Shown in pieces: positions 25,390 through 40,629 of a stretch of DNA of 64,000 bases. A program made the translations under genes and the position numbers. Source of the DNA: Mesaphorura yosii (Eukaryota > Arthropoda > Collembola > Poduromorpha > Tullbergiidae). Position 1 is the stretch's first letter; each line of letters opens with the position of its first letter. The notes beneath the pieces are model-generated. The model ran no database searches. It saw only the letters and a list, made by a program, of their open reading frames with translations, and was not told the origin of the DNA. The stretch lies in NCBI GenBank assembly GCA_009869945.1, contig WIXG01000103.1, positions 159,991 to 223,990 on the forward strand. The letters run 5' to 3'.

Positions 25390-27982
25390 AAAAAAAGACG
25401 GAGAAGAACAGTGAACAATGAAGCCCACGAAATGAGAATCAAAATCTAATTTTAATTGTGCGGAAATCAGAAATCTCAGAATTATGAATCCTGACAGAGC
25501 TAACCTGAATTCCACGCGACACGTCATAGTGCGGCGTCAAGAAACGTTCAGCGTGTATTTATTTGACTCATCATCAAGATGACGACGACGCGATATTTTA
25601 AGCATTCCAAGAAACAGGACCACGTGGATGATGACATTTGATGAGGCTTTCTTCTTGTGATATTTCTGCAACCTTATGTTAATCTTTTTTTTATTGTTTT
25701 TGTGCTGTATTATTTTGTATAATTTATTTCGTAAGACAAACAGAGCAGAGTTTAGTCTTCGAAGTGCATTTAAACTCTGAAGAATTCAGTAATGTAGTGA
25801 TAAAATTAATAGGATGTTATAAAATGTTAATAAACACTACAGCTCGTTGTAGTTTGCATATATGAACTCCTTTGCTCTGGCTCCTTGCGCAAATGTGTAG
25901 TGTGTTTTTGGACACGATTCATTTAACTTGGCAAAACAAAGATAACGAAAGTGCATCTTTCAAAAGGCTACGACATGAAATAGGACCTTGAACTAGTCCC
26001 GATAATGAGAAGACGTGATCGCTGACTGCGCCAAAATACACAAAACCGGACATCACAGACCAAAAAAAAGAGCAAGAAGAGCAGAGCGCAGTGCAGCGTG
26101 CATTTGTGGCACAAAAGTGCATTGAATTTCGCCAATTATGGCGAAAATAATCAAATAATTCTCGCTGAATAAACTCATATTTTGGCAAAAGCTATGGGCT
26201 ATTTCCGGGTATTTTGATGGCCCTCTCGTCCGTGCTTGAATTCTGCGAATTCACACGTGAAATCTCATCAAATTAAGATGTGCGTTTTATATTTGTCTGT
26301 CACCGTGAGCGATAAGCGTAAACAAAAGCACGAGATCAAACGCACTTCAGATACGAAGATAAGGTGGCATGGCTAGATACACACGGGGTTGATACAGAAG
26401 AGTTCAATGCTGTTTTGACTGTCTGGCGATGAGCCGACATTTTCGAAAAATTCTATTTTGGCCGTTTCTCAACAACTCAAGATCAACATTCTTCGTATTT
26501 CTACAACGAAGCTAAAGTCCCGAGTTCATTCATTTCTGTCGCGTCGCGTCGTGTCCGCGTACCCACGCAATTATTTCACGTAAACAGAAATGTGAATTTA
26601 CGAAATACGAACAAGAGTTGCAAAGTGGGACTGTGAGTCGAAATTTCGAAATGAAAGTGAATCTAATACGCACACTTCCTTGATGTTGATGTGCTGGCCG
26701 TGAGTGCTGAATTTGTCACGTACGTGGCCACGCAGACGACAAAGTCTAAAAATGAGGTTGTAAACAAATTGGTGTTTACCATGATACAAGACGACCGGCC
26801 ATCTGAAATTACTGGAATTATGAATATTGAAGATTCACGTTCATGTCACCCTCATGTCAGTCAATTTGAAGGGTTGTTTACTCGAAATCGAAATTAGACT
26901 AGATTGGAATGTTCCTTCGGCTGTCAACTCTTTAATCACAGTTCACTGATACACTGATAGTATCTGAGTCGAAATGGCAAGCTTTTGTAGCTAGTCCTTG
27001 TGTAGACCAAAGATCATTCTCTCACAACTTCAAATCATGATTATGGTCTAAGTTAAGGCATTGGGGCTTCGGGTGTAAAGTTCGCAAGACTGTGTACACG
27101 TGCAGGCTTCCGTCTGAATCCTCTGAGTTAACAAAACTTAAGTTAGTTCCGATCTCTGGCTCCGACGCATTGCTAAAGTCGTGAGAATGAAACTTTCCAA
27201 AACCAAATTCGATCTCTAATTGAAAGATTTGATGAAATTTGAGACGGACTGATGGGGGAAGGTCATTGTCATCGTACAAAGTACAACCTTGGACGGGCTG
27301 AACATATGCAAAGACTCGATGAATTTGCACTGCACAACCTGGCTTGTTTATATTGTCTGCTCTGTTCCGTGGCAGTTTCACTTTAAGTTCAAATCCGAAA
27401 CGTACAGCGGATTTTATGCGAGATTGCAAGATTAAATTAAAAATTACGAATCAAAAACTCAAAATACTGGAGAATGGAGAGTCGTCTTGTAAATTTTTTA
27501 TAGTAGTTTTCGTAGTTTTCGTTTCATGCACTCAGAAGTTCCTAAAATATTCGTACAAGTGGCCTGAAAGTATTTTCGTTTTTATGAAGTGTCAAATTCG
27601 TCAGATCATTTAAAGAATCTCAATTAATTAGACACGCCTTCTTATCTGTGGTGTGCTGGACGCTTGGCCCGGACCCAGAGATAAGCACACAAAACGTAAG
27701 TAGAACCTCGGAATAACAAACTGGATTACAGAAATTTTAGTGATGTTATTACGCCATTGCATGTATTTATCTTATCAGCCCGTTGTCTGCTTCGTTGATG
27801 ACATGCATCGAAACGAAAGCTTACGGTGCTTGCTTTACTGTTACTAATTAGTAATTACGTTTCATTCTTTTCATTCACATAGGTTCTTGTCTGGAAAGTG
27901 GTTGACATACCACGCTCCTGAGTTTGGCTTGTGATTTGATCTTCAATTTATTTAAATGAACTAGCTCTGTAAGATAATTAAG
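25390..27982. other. Neuroparsin 3'UTR and KCTD3 upstream region
   Basis: The first 450 bp carry the neuroparsin 3'UTR up to AATAAA at about 25829. The remaining 2.1 kb upstream of KCTD3 show only short unsupported open frames (for example 27022-27429 minus). Confidence 0.45.
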
Positions 27983-30900
27983 ATGTATGGAAGCGAAATT
28001 ATCAACCTCAACGTAGGTGGAACGAGGTAAGTTGGACGAGAAATTAATGCCACTAAAAGTATGAAAAAATTAAAATCATTTAACTTTTGCTTTAGATTCA
28101 GTACATCTTGGCAGACATTATCATGGGTACCCGATTCCTTCTTTACTGCACTCCTAAGTGGAAGGATATCTTCAATGAAAGATGATTCTGGGGCGTATTT
28201 CAGTAAGTCTTCTCCAATCACCCAAATCAGCAGAAGGATGAATGTTCACATATGTCATTGAAATTTTAGTTGACCGTGACCCAGCTTTGTTCACGATAAT
28301 ATTGAACTATCTCAGAACAAGAGATGTCGACTTAAGAAACGTTGACATGCGATCGCTAAGAAACGAAGCAGAATTTTACGGAATCATTCCTCTAGTAAAG
28401 AGACTGGCGTTATGTGAGGACTTAAGTTATTCGACGTGCGGTGATGTTCTATTCTACGGCTATCTTCCCCCAGCGCGTAAGCACTGCATTACAACGATAA
28501 CGTGAATGTGAGTTAATTTTTTTTACAATTTCTCTTAGCTGTTCCAATTCAAAGTGACGTAATTCCAAAGCAAAGCGCCACACTTCCTTCCAAATCAAGT
28601 CTTGCGACTGTGTGTATTGATGAAGCCGCACTTCCTAACCCAACTTCCACTCCAAATCCTACGCCAGCACTGCCTTCTAAAGAAATGAAGGCTTCTATTC
28701 CAGGATCAATTGTCAGAGTTCCTGAGTCACCAATCGTTCCAAGCCACACAGTTGGGCTAACAACTGCCGGTGCTGGTAACGGGGGGAGATCAAATCATTC
28801 AAGAAGCGCAAGTTCTTCTAATGGAGTTACTTCAGCAAATAGCTGGACTGGGTCTCGTAATGGCCACTCAAGAACATCGTCTGATGTTCGATCTGTGCAG
28901 TTAGTTGCAATATTTCGATATTCGTTATACATGCAGGCCAACAACATTAAGTAAATGGTATCAATGCCGTCTACAGAAGTTCCAGAAATCCTTCATTTGA
29001 TGCAAGGCATTCAAGAAATTCATCGGCCGATCTCAACAAATACTTTCGCACTGAATTGTCCATTTTATCTCAATCAATCATGGTTGACCCTTTAAGAGTT
29101 CGAATGATTAGAGCACACCAAAACTGGATTGCTGTTGCGTATGCGCATTTTGTGTCATGTTACAGGTTAGAAGCAGTTCAAACCATGCTTACTTGATTAG
29201 CAATAACATGATGCGTTTGTTGTCAGATTAAAAGATTCCTCTGGATGGCAGCTGATTTTTACTAGTCCACGAATTGAGATGATGATTGACCGCTTGGCGA
29301 TTAATGCAAAGGTCGGGCCTGGTCAAGGATCATCTTCAGGCGGAGGGTCAAGTGGTTCTGGCAGCAATGAACAGTTTGGCAAAATGGTCGCAATCGGTGC
29401 CGGCCAGTCCGTCTATATGTGGGGCGTTTCTGACGAGGGAAATCGCACTGATATTGGTGAGCTACAACAAAATATGACCGTTAGAAGCCTAGTTTTGGAT
29501 TGTAGTCCTAACATGATTGCCATGAATTGCAGGGCGATTTTCCCTCGCGGTCCCAGTCGAACATTTATTCTTCATTGGAAGTCAACTCGTTGCCCTTTCG
29601 TACGCGGGCAAGATTGGCGTTTGGCATGCCATGTCAAATAATGTTCTGTTGCAAGACATTGTTCGCATTATGTCATTTGATACGGCTGGCTCATTTCTGC
29701 TTTTGGGTTGCAGCAATGGCTCCATATCTTATATTGGTAATGAATTCATTAGTTTCTTAATCAGCAGGAATATTTACCTCTTTCTTGTACGTTTCTTGTG
29801 ATGTATAGACATGCAAAAATTCCCACTTCGAATGAAGGATAACGATTTGCTGGTGACTGAACTCTACCGGGATCCGAGTAGCGAACCAATCACTGCCATT
29901 TCAGTATATCTAACTCCGAAGACCAGTATGTCGCTCAAATGTTGATATCTCAAGATTATGGGTTGATTTAACTGATGTATGCGACTGCGTTTAACTTGTA
30001 GGCTTGAGTGGCAATTGGATTGAGATTGCTTACGGAACACAATCTGGTTTGGTTCGTGTCATTGTTCAACATCCCGAAACTGTTGGCCATGGACCTCAGT
30101 TATTCCAAACATTCACTGTGCATCGATCGCCTGTTACGAAAGGTATGATTGCTCCGCCATTGATTGTAGTAGTATTTTAGTTCTGTCCCAAACACTAACA
30201 CACGCTTACACTTTTTCTCCATTGCAGTCAAGTTAAGTGAGAAATACCTAGTCTCGGTATGCAGTGAATATAATCACGTGAGAAGCTGGACAATGACAAG
30301 ATTCCGTGGAATGATTTCTACGCATCCAGGCTCAACCAATTTATCATCCTTTAAAATCGTTGCTCTCGAGGGTATGGAGTCGAGTACTTCTGTATTTGGT
30401 GCCGGCAACGACTGCGGTAAGCTGCACGTCACAGATCTATTCGACTTCGAGATGAATACCTTATATTCAAACGCTTCTTCCTTACAGGACCTTATGGTGA
30501 CCAAGATGATGAACAAGTGTTTGTTCAGAAAGTGGTCCCTGAAACGGATGAATTATACGTGCGATTGGCCTCAAATGGGAAGAGGTACTTTTAGATTCCA
30601 ACCCCATGCAATACAAGTTCTTTACAATCTCCTTTTCGTTGTCAGATTATGCACGATTCGATCAGTTGATGGAACGACAATTACATCCTTCTGCGTGCAT
30701 GAGTGTGAAGGTTCCTCAAGAATGGGATCCCGACCGCGGCGATTTATTTTCACCGGTCATTCGAGTGGCGCAATTCAAATGTGGGATTTGACAACGGCAC
30801 TGGATTTGGCTGCTAAAGGAGAACCATGTAAGAATGCGGACATACATCATCTTGTCATTGGGCCATTTAGCCATTATTATTGATTAGTATTGACATTGCT

Positions 30901-31203
30901 GTTGCTAATATGTTTTTCATTTTAGCGACTCAAAGAAGCGGTGGCCCGACACCGGAAGAACTACTACGACTTCTGGATCAATGTGATTTGAGCACCTCGC
31001 ACGCCTGTACGCCGTGCCCTAGTCCATGTCCATCGACTGTGGCCACCAGTATAGCCGCTTCGTCCTCCGGTGTTTCGTCAACGATTTCGCCATATCGACT
31101 CAAAGCGTCAAATCTAGCTTTTCTGAACACAATTCAGCAGCAGCCGACTTCCGACAATGCTTCTTCCGATGATGCGCACAATGAAACTGCTGCAAAGAAG
31201 TAG
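27983..31203 (+). CDS. KCTD3: KCTD3/SHKBP1 family, BTB plus WD-repeat protein
   Basis: In vertebrates KCTD3 binds and upregulates HCN3 channels, and SHKBP1 affects EGFR signalling; the arthropod role is not established. Thirteen exons: 27983-28026, 28096-28202, 28270-28476, 28539-28899, 28977-29165, 29227-29456, 29533-29736, 29809-29925, 30002-30142, 30228-30416, 30488-30584, 30646-30827, 30926-31203; 781 residues. The T1-type BTB domain (1-105) begins [13 protein letters not shown] and ends with [11 protein letters not shown] Ser/Pro-rich linker of about 160 residues follows. WD-like blades follow with family-specific strings: [88 protein letters not shown] and [25 protein letters not shown]. 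The tail keeps the [17 protein letters not shown] motif but is much shorter than in vertebrates. The 28899/28977 splice is the least canonical. Confidence 0.95.
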
Positions 31204-31418
31204 ATAGTAAAATGCTGGTAAACTGAACGCATGCATTGAAATATCAGCTTAGCACAGCTTTGTTAATTGCATAAGGATATTGCACATTCACATTAAGGTG
31301 ATATGGCGAAGTCTTGATAAACTAGAGAGTATCTATCACTAAACTAGTGCGAGATTTAAGGTTAATTCACGATTTACTGTTGAGCTAATAAATTAGGGCT
31401 AGAATCTGTTTTAATAAA

Positions 31419-32688
31419 TTAGATGTGTTGACTCCAAGGTAAATTGTTGACAAAAATCTCTGGTTGTGTCAATGGCTTGAGAAGAAGTATCCAGCCGCAC
31501 ATTCCCAAGAAGAAGCAAGTTGTACTTATCCACCTTCGCTTCGGATGCAATTCAGCTAACGTTCCAAAATCTGGGAAGCCCATGTGGTTGCAAAACGAAT
31601 GGCAGACTATCGGAGCAATTACATGACCTAGCAAAAGAACCCTGATATTGTGATACTCCTGAAAAGCGGGAAGATCAGCTCGAGGAGATTTTAGCACTTA
31701 CCAGTTCGCAAGAATAAGTACGCACTGTATGTGCCAAAGATATAGGTGTACGAGAATTGGAACACTGAAAACAGAGTATAGTGAAATGAAGACGAGAAAG
31801 TGCCAACGTGTTGGATGAAGCTAAAGCCGGATTCTTACATGAACTAAACACCGCAATTTTCCATTTAACACCGAGACGGAGTTGTTCAATCATATGATGC
31901 AGATGCGCAGTGCCGAAAAATATCGGACAAATAAATACTGCCTTCGTTGGTTCTGTACAACTGAGGATCAAAGATAGAATACATGCCCGGAAGATAAATT
32001 CTTCTGTTAATGGTGCAACAATATAATTTCGCAATCCGATCATGGTCTTTAAAGAATGCAGCCAATACATTGGTTCTGAAAAAAGGAAGTTTTTTCATGA
32101 TGCACGGCCACATATTACTCAGTCATAAGCTCATGATTCATGAACTTAAACTTACGCATGTAAATGTGGAATAGCCCACTGTACCATTCCATACTGATCG
32201 GACCAAGAAACAAAATATAAGTCAAGATGAATGGCAATACTATTGCGTAGATTGCACCGTCCAGCCGGAGTCCAAGCAATTCCCACAAAGTATGACCCTG
32301 TTTCACGAAACTCGTGATAATTAAATGAACTTCCATTCATAAAGTTTGCACTATTTACACCGTGAGTAGGTGAGCACAATACCTGTAGCAATTTCGGGTC
32401 AACAAAGAAGCTCACCCACACGGGCCCAAACAGAGTAACAAATGCGACACTAATGAAGCGTCTCTTGATAGTTTCCGGATGTGTGCTAAATCAAAGAAAA
32501 AATTGAACGCGAGCAAACTTCATGACCATTCTATATTTTGCAATTTACCTCACTTCCTTGTATTTCCAGACGTACAGACTTGCAACGTACAAAACGGCTA
32601 AGCATCCGGCTGCCCCATAAGTCTTGTAAACGCCTTCAGTTGTAATGACATAAGCTGGAGCAGGAGGAAAACTTCCCGTCTCTGCCAT
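31419..32688 (-). CDS. RCE1: RCE1, CAAX prenyl endopeptidase (type II)
   Basis: RCE1 removes the last three residues of prenylated CAAX proteins such as Ras in the ER membrane. Six exons: 32549-32688, 32383-32485, 32156-32297, 31839-32075, 31702-31764, 31419-31627; 297 residues, a usual family length. Catalytic landmarks of the ABI/CAAX glutamate peptidase fold are present: APLTEEFIFRACIL (motif 1 with the two glutamates), FFGTAHLHH (motif 2 histidines) and CHSFCNHMGFP (motif 3 His/Asn). Six to eight hydrophobic spans are visible, including LAVLYVASLYVW, IVLPFILTYILFLG and FSYTYIFGTYSAYLF. The gene converges on KCTD3: stop codons are 215 bp apart, and AATAAA signals of the plus-strand gene (31387 and about 31412) reach the RCE1 stop, so the 3'UTRs probably overlap. 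Confidence 0.94.
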
Positions 32689-33065
32689 TGTTGCCCGTGC
32701 GCACAGGATTCGGGTCACGTTATTCCAGTCCTATTTCGTGTATGCTCTAAACGGCACATGTGGCCACGATGACTAGCTAATTGGGTACCTCCAATCCATG
32801 CTCAGGGTGTGAGACTGTCCTCTAAATTTTACCTTCCTTCACTCCTTGGAGGAGACGAACTCAGAGAAGTTGAACAATTGCGAAATTAAAGACTGCTTTG
32901 GCGCTGTTTATGTAACCTTGTCTCACACTGCGCAACGAAATTATGAAACTTTTTTGGGGGAAGAAGTGTCGTCGTGCGTTCTCGTTCCAAAAAAGTATAA
33001 GCTGCGAACATTTAATATTTCATTAATTTTGTCAACTGGTGAAATTCAATTTTACGTCTTCGACA
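32689..33065. other. Bidirectional promoter, RCE1 / DDX23
   Basis: Only 377 bp separate the divergent start codons, so both core promoters and 5'UTRs lie here. An open frame from 32846 ends in a different frame from DDX23 and is probably 5'UTR. Confidence 0.55.
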
Positions 33066-36056
<2,991 letters not shown>

Positions 36057-36403
36057 GGACTCTGGATGTTAATCATGCTATTACTTCTTATTTATCCGAT
36101 CATCGTTTATTTGGATTTTGAACCACAACAGTTGATCTTTGAGTATTTTGAGATATGTTATTTCGACCACCTTCAACCATTTTAGTTCTGGAATAAATAT
36201 TCGTCTTGTCCCATGTGTATCCTTATCAACATTGATTGAATGTGGGTGAACCAAACTGCCCTGCTAATAAAAGAAAGCGACTGCTGCGCGCTGACACCCT
36301 CTGATCAGCAGCCTCGTTGGAGGGTCGGGACGTAGCCGCAGTCGTCGAAGCGAATCGGATCGATACTTTTTGTAATTTACGAACTTGCGTTCTGCATCTT
36401 AAA

Positions 36404-39400
36404 ATGGCCCCACCTAAAACACTAAAAACATCATCCCTGCGCAAGAAATTCAAACGAGCACGGCAAATCATCAAGTACACCAACATCATATCCAATCTTG
36501 GATCCAATGACGAATTAGATGCGTCTATTAATAGCAGCAATACAGTAGGAACAGCAGGCGAAAATGAGAACGAAGATAATGAAAGTACGCAGGTAAAATC
36601 ATGCGTCAAAATGCGAAAGGATGAAAGCAGTCAGGAGTCGCACGAATTCATTGCGATGTCTGCATCCTCAGGCGGAGGGAGCATCGATCTACGGAGGGAC
36701 GCCAGTTGTGAATTCATTTCGTCGAAAGAGCGACGCATTCCGTAGAAACAAACAATTGGCAGTTCAGAATGAGGCTGAGATAAAGTTATTCGAGCTCGCA
36801 GAACTTGGCGACGTGACAGGAATTCGTAACTTACTGCTCACAGCGGATGGACAACGGATTCGAGACATTGACATTAACAAACCCAACTTGAGTGTACGAC
36901 TATGACCTTCACAACAATGCCCCCTTGGCGTCTTCTGCAGTGCTCAATTTATTTATATAAGGTAAATGCTGATTCCGTGTGTGTCTGATTCAGGGCTACA
37001 CAATTCTCCATGTTGCCGTCCAGCGAGGAGACGAGAATTTGGTTCAATTGCTGCTATCCGTTCGAGATGTCGACATCCAGGACACCCTATTCTACGCAAT
37101 CAAGGAGCAGAATTTGGCCATTGTCAAAATGATCTTGTTCTACGAAGTCGCCAGCAATAATCGGCAGCTCCAGCGCGAAAGTCAAAGGAGCCAGTGAGCG
37201 AACACTTTGTTTAAAGTGTCCAAGTGAAAATAAAGACGCGGCAATGGCCGCCTGCTATGTACGTTTTTGATTTTCAGGATTGTTTTTCGTTCTCTCGACG
37301 AATCTCCCACCCACAACGAGTTGGAGGCGGCCATCGTGCGCTGCACACGCCGGAAGAATGAAATGAGCTCCGAGTTCGATGAGGATATCACGCCTGTTAT
37401 GCTGGCAGCGCAAGTTGGGTCTTATCAATTGATCAAATTCTTTCACGACTACAACGATTTCCTTCCTCAAGCAGAAGAAATTCACGCACCAGGGTGCAAG
37501 TGTGTAAAATGCAAAGTGTAAGTCCGATTCGGTGCGCTGATGCAGCTTGACCTTTGCACTCAATATAGCATGTGATTTCAGGAAAAGTCCCATCGGAATG
37601 GGGTTGACTCGTCTGCACTACTTCATGGCTGCATCGAACGTGTACTACATGATCTTCCTCGCGAACAGATTTCAAAACTATGACCCCATTCTGACAGCAT
37701 TCAATTTGGTCAAGATTTTGGAGGAGGCGAGTAAAAAATCTTCTTTGCAAAACAAAACTAAAGTTTTTATGTATGTGCTTTTCTCTGTGCGCAGTACAAA
37801 CGTTTGGAGCACGAATTTCATCTTGAGTACGACGAATTGATTCAGGACTTGAAGACATTTGCAACTGATTTTCTCGGTAAGCCGTTTTCGGTTCCTATTC
37901 CTTTCTTTATTCGTTTCATTTCTTTTGTCCAGGTTTGTGTCGCACGACATTTGAGGTCGACACTCTACTGGGCCAAAAGAATGGATACGAAGGAGATAAA
38001 CGACGATACCCCAGACTCTTTCTTGCTGTAGTTCGAGAACAGAAAGAGTTTGTCACCCATCCGCACGCGCAAGAAGTATGTTTTCAACTAAAACAACGAG
38101 GTTATTGCTGGTTGACCAACTCACTTGTCCCGTCGTCATTTTAGGCGTTGACGAAAGAGTGGCACGGGTGGTGGCCGGCCTGGAGAAGATACAACATGAT
38201 TCAGAAGATCGGCCATACCATTTTCCGTTTGCCAGTGGTAGTCTTTGGTGGCTTTTGGCTTGTGTTTGACGATAACAGTCAATATTCAAAGAAGTTCACG
38301 GCTCCAGTGTGTCGCTTTTTGAATTCTGTCGTGTCATACATGGTCTTCCTGACTTTATTGATTTGCGCGCTGACACTGCCCACAAATCCTCGTGACCAGT
38401 TCGTTCCACGATCAGGTAAGCACTCAAAGATGCAAGCCACTGCTCCGATAGTCCTTTCCTTACTTTTGCATGCCATTTCCACAATTCCCAGTCAGTTTTG
38501 CCATAATTGAATGGCTGATTGTGTTCTTCGCTCTGGGTCATATTTGCTCGACGCTCAAGCAGCTTTCTGTGATGCCACGAACGTTTATAAGCATGCCTTG
38601 GACTTGGTACGATATTGCCACGCATATTGCCTTCATAGTCACGTTTGTGTTTTGGCTGATTTCATGGATAAATGCTCCACCGCATTACGTACGTCTTGTT
38701 TTGTCTCGACATTAGGCATTTGGGCCACAGTTGTTGACGTTTTCGCTTTTTTGAGCAGAAGGCTCGATCACGAGAGTATTGGGACCAGTATCACCCGTTA
38801 CTGATTGCCGAAGGATTCTTTGCAATTGCGTCGATTCTTAGCTTCGGAAGAATCCTTCGTCTTTTCCACATGAGTGCACGACTGGGGCCAATGCAGATTT
38901 ATCTGGGGAGAATGATTGGCAAGGGCATCCTGCCCTTCATTTTGAGTCTTCTTTTCATCTTTGCTGCAGCCACGGGTAAGGAATCATAAAGTCGTCAATG
39001 TTAGCCTTCATATTGCTTACCTATTCTCGTGCCTGACCTCGCTAGGACTGACATCACTCTACAAGGAGTACAAAGGATGGGAATCGTCAGACACGAGTGA
39101 CCCGGATTCCGAGGCGATTGTACAGGCCAACTATCTGACAACCATTCCAAACGCTATGCACTCTCTAGTCTGGGCAATGCTGGGACTTCCGAACCTTGAG
39201 GTGTTGGAAATAGTTCCGACCTCCGTGAAGCAAGGAAGGAGGACGAGAACCGTCCACCACACACTCACGATAACTGTCGGTACTATCATTTATGCGATGT
39301 TCATGATCGTTGCCGTGACCGTGATGCTCAACACCGTCATCTCAATGATGACTGGAGCGGGTTCGACTAAGCTTGAGGACCGGGAAATGGAATGGAAGTT

Positions 39401-40460
39401 TGCGAGAAGTCAGGTAATTTTTGCCCTTGCGAACGGGCATGATGCGTCTTGTAATCAAAATCTTCACGCGCAGATGTACATAATCATCGGGTCTGACACC
39501 AAAGTTCCGTCACCGTACAACATATTCAGACTGGCATTCAGTTTCGCCAAGTTTCTCGGATCGGGGCAGATTGACAAGTTGTGTGGGAAGAAAGTAAGAC
39601 CCCAGCTCCTAGACTGCATTGCTCCATAGCCTGGAGTACACACTGTCGGATCGAAAAGTTTTTGATTGTTCTTTGCCTTTGTACAGAAGCGACAGGTGAG
39701 CTCGGCGAAAGAACTGGCAGTTTACGCCAAATTGGTGAAGGAGTTAGTTCGACGGTATTTCTACGCCAAAGCTGAAGCTTCGCTAAAGGAGACCGCAACA
39801 ACAGACCAAGTCACCAACTTGAGAGAGATCGTCTCCGGGCTAAAAGACAAGTACAAGTCACTAAGTTTGGGTGCCTACACGAGGGACAGACGCGCAAAGC
39901 CAGATCTGCCTGGACCACAAGGTCTTACACCAGGACGACCAGGAGAAAGTGAAGGCTCACGCACAAGGGTGGAACAAGTTAATGAAATTATTGACAGTGC
40001 CGTCTGGAAAATTGCGACTCCACTAGCGCCGCCACCACCTCCCCCTACACCGGATAGACGAACGAAACTAGACTCGAGAAGGCGAGATCTTGACAACGGC
40101 ACAAGAGAAACAAAGTCACAGCCGACTGTCAGTGCTAGTAAAAGTGTGATGCCTCCCACACCTCCACCCATGGCACCAACAGCTGATATACGAACGAAAC
40201 TACACTCTAGAAGACGAGATGTTGACGTTTCAATAAGAGAAGCCAAGTCACAGGTGACTGCTAGTGCCAGTAAAAGTGTAATCCCTTCGACACCTCCACC
40301 CATGCTCCCAACACCGGATAGGCGATCAAAACCAGATGTGAGGAAACAAGAATCGCGGACAAGAATTGAACAAGTCAATGAAAGAACTGGCAGTAAAAGC
40401 GCGAGCCCTCCAGCACCTCCACCACCACCTCCTCAGCCACCACGAGGACCGAATAAATAA
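36404..40460 (+). CDS. TRPC-type cation channel with repeated proline-rich tail
   Basis: A TRPC-family subunit (fly TRP/TRPL/TRPgamma group), a plasma-membrane cation channel usually downstream of phospholipase C. Thirteen exons: 36404-36592, 36672-36893, 36994-37193, 37278-37517, 37582-37726, 37795-37876, 37933-38075, 38145-38415, 38492-38688, 38759-38975, 39046-39413, 39474-39593, 39687-40460; 1055 residues. A basic N-terminus leads to ankyrin repeats (ELAELGDVTGIRNLL; GYTILHVAVQRGDENLVQLLL) and the TRPC H/CxCxxC zinc site (HAPGCKCVKC). The TRP_2 domain, pre-S1 helices (TKEWHGWWPAWRRY), S1-S6 and the TRP-box EWKFARS follow. The pore helix reads VWAMLGLPNLEV instead of FWxxFGL. The C-terminus (from about 860) is Arg/Pro-rich and repeated. 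The intron after 37726 looks like GC-AG. The nearest subfamily is unclear; the pore and tail are divergent. Confidence 0.9.
40044..40340 (+). repeat. 132-bp coding tandem repeat in the TRPC tail
   Basis: Two full units, 40044-40175 and 40176-40307, then a partial third from 40308. The period is exactly 132 bp (44 codons), so frame is kept. Each unit begins PTPDRRTK or PTADIRTK, continues L-x-SRRRD, then SASKSV and a PPTPPPM-like proline stretch. An outer pair of copies flanks it: RTRVEQVNE at about 39960 and RTRIEQVNE at about 40356, each followed by a poly-proline run. Confidence 0.85.
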
Positions 40461-40629
40461 TCTTTGGTTAAGGGATGCAGTAACGCAATAAATAAGACTG
40501 AAAATTGAAGTGTAACAAAGTCGAACGGTTTAGTCATTAAGCATATAAATTACATTAAATGCTCATAGGAGCAAAATTCTTGGTAACTTCATAAGTTAAG
40601 GCATTTCGAAGACACACACGGTTATAAAT

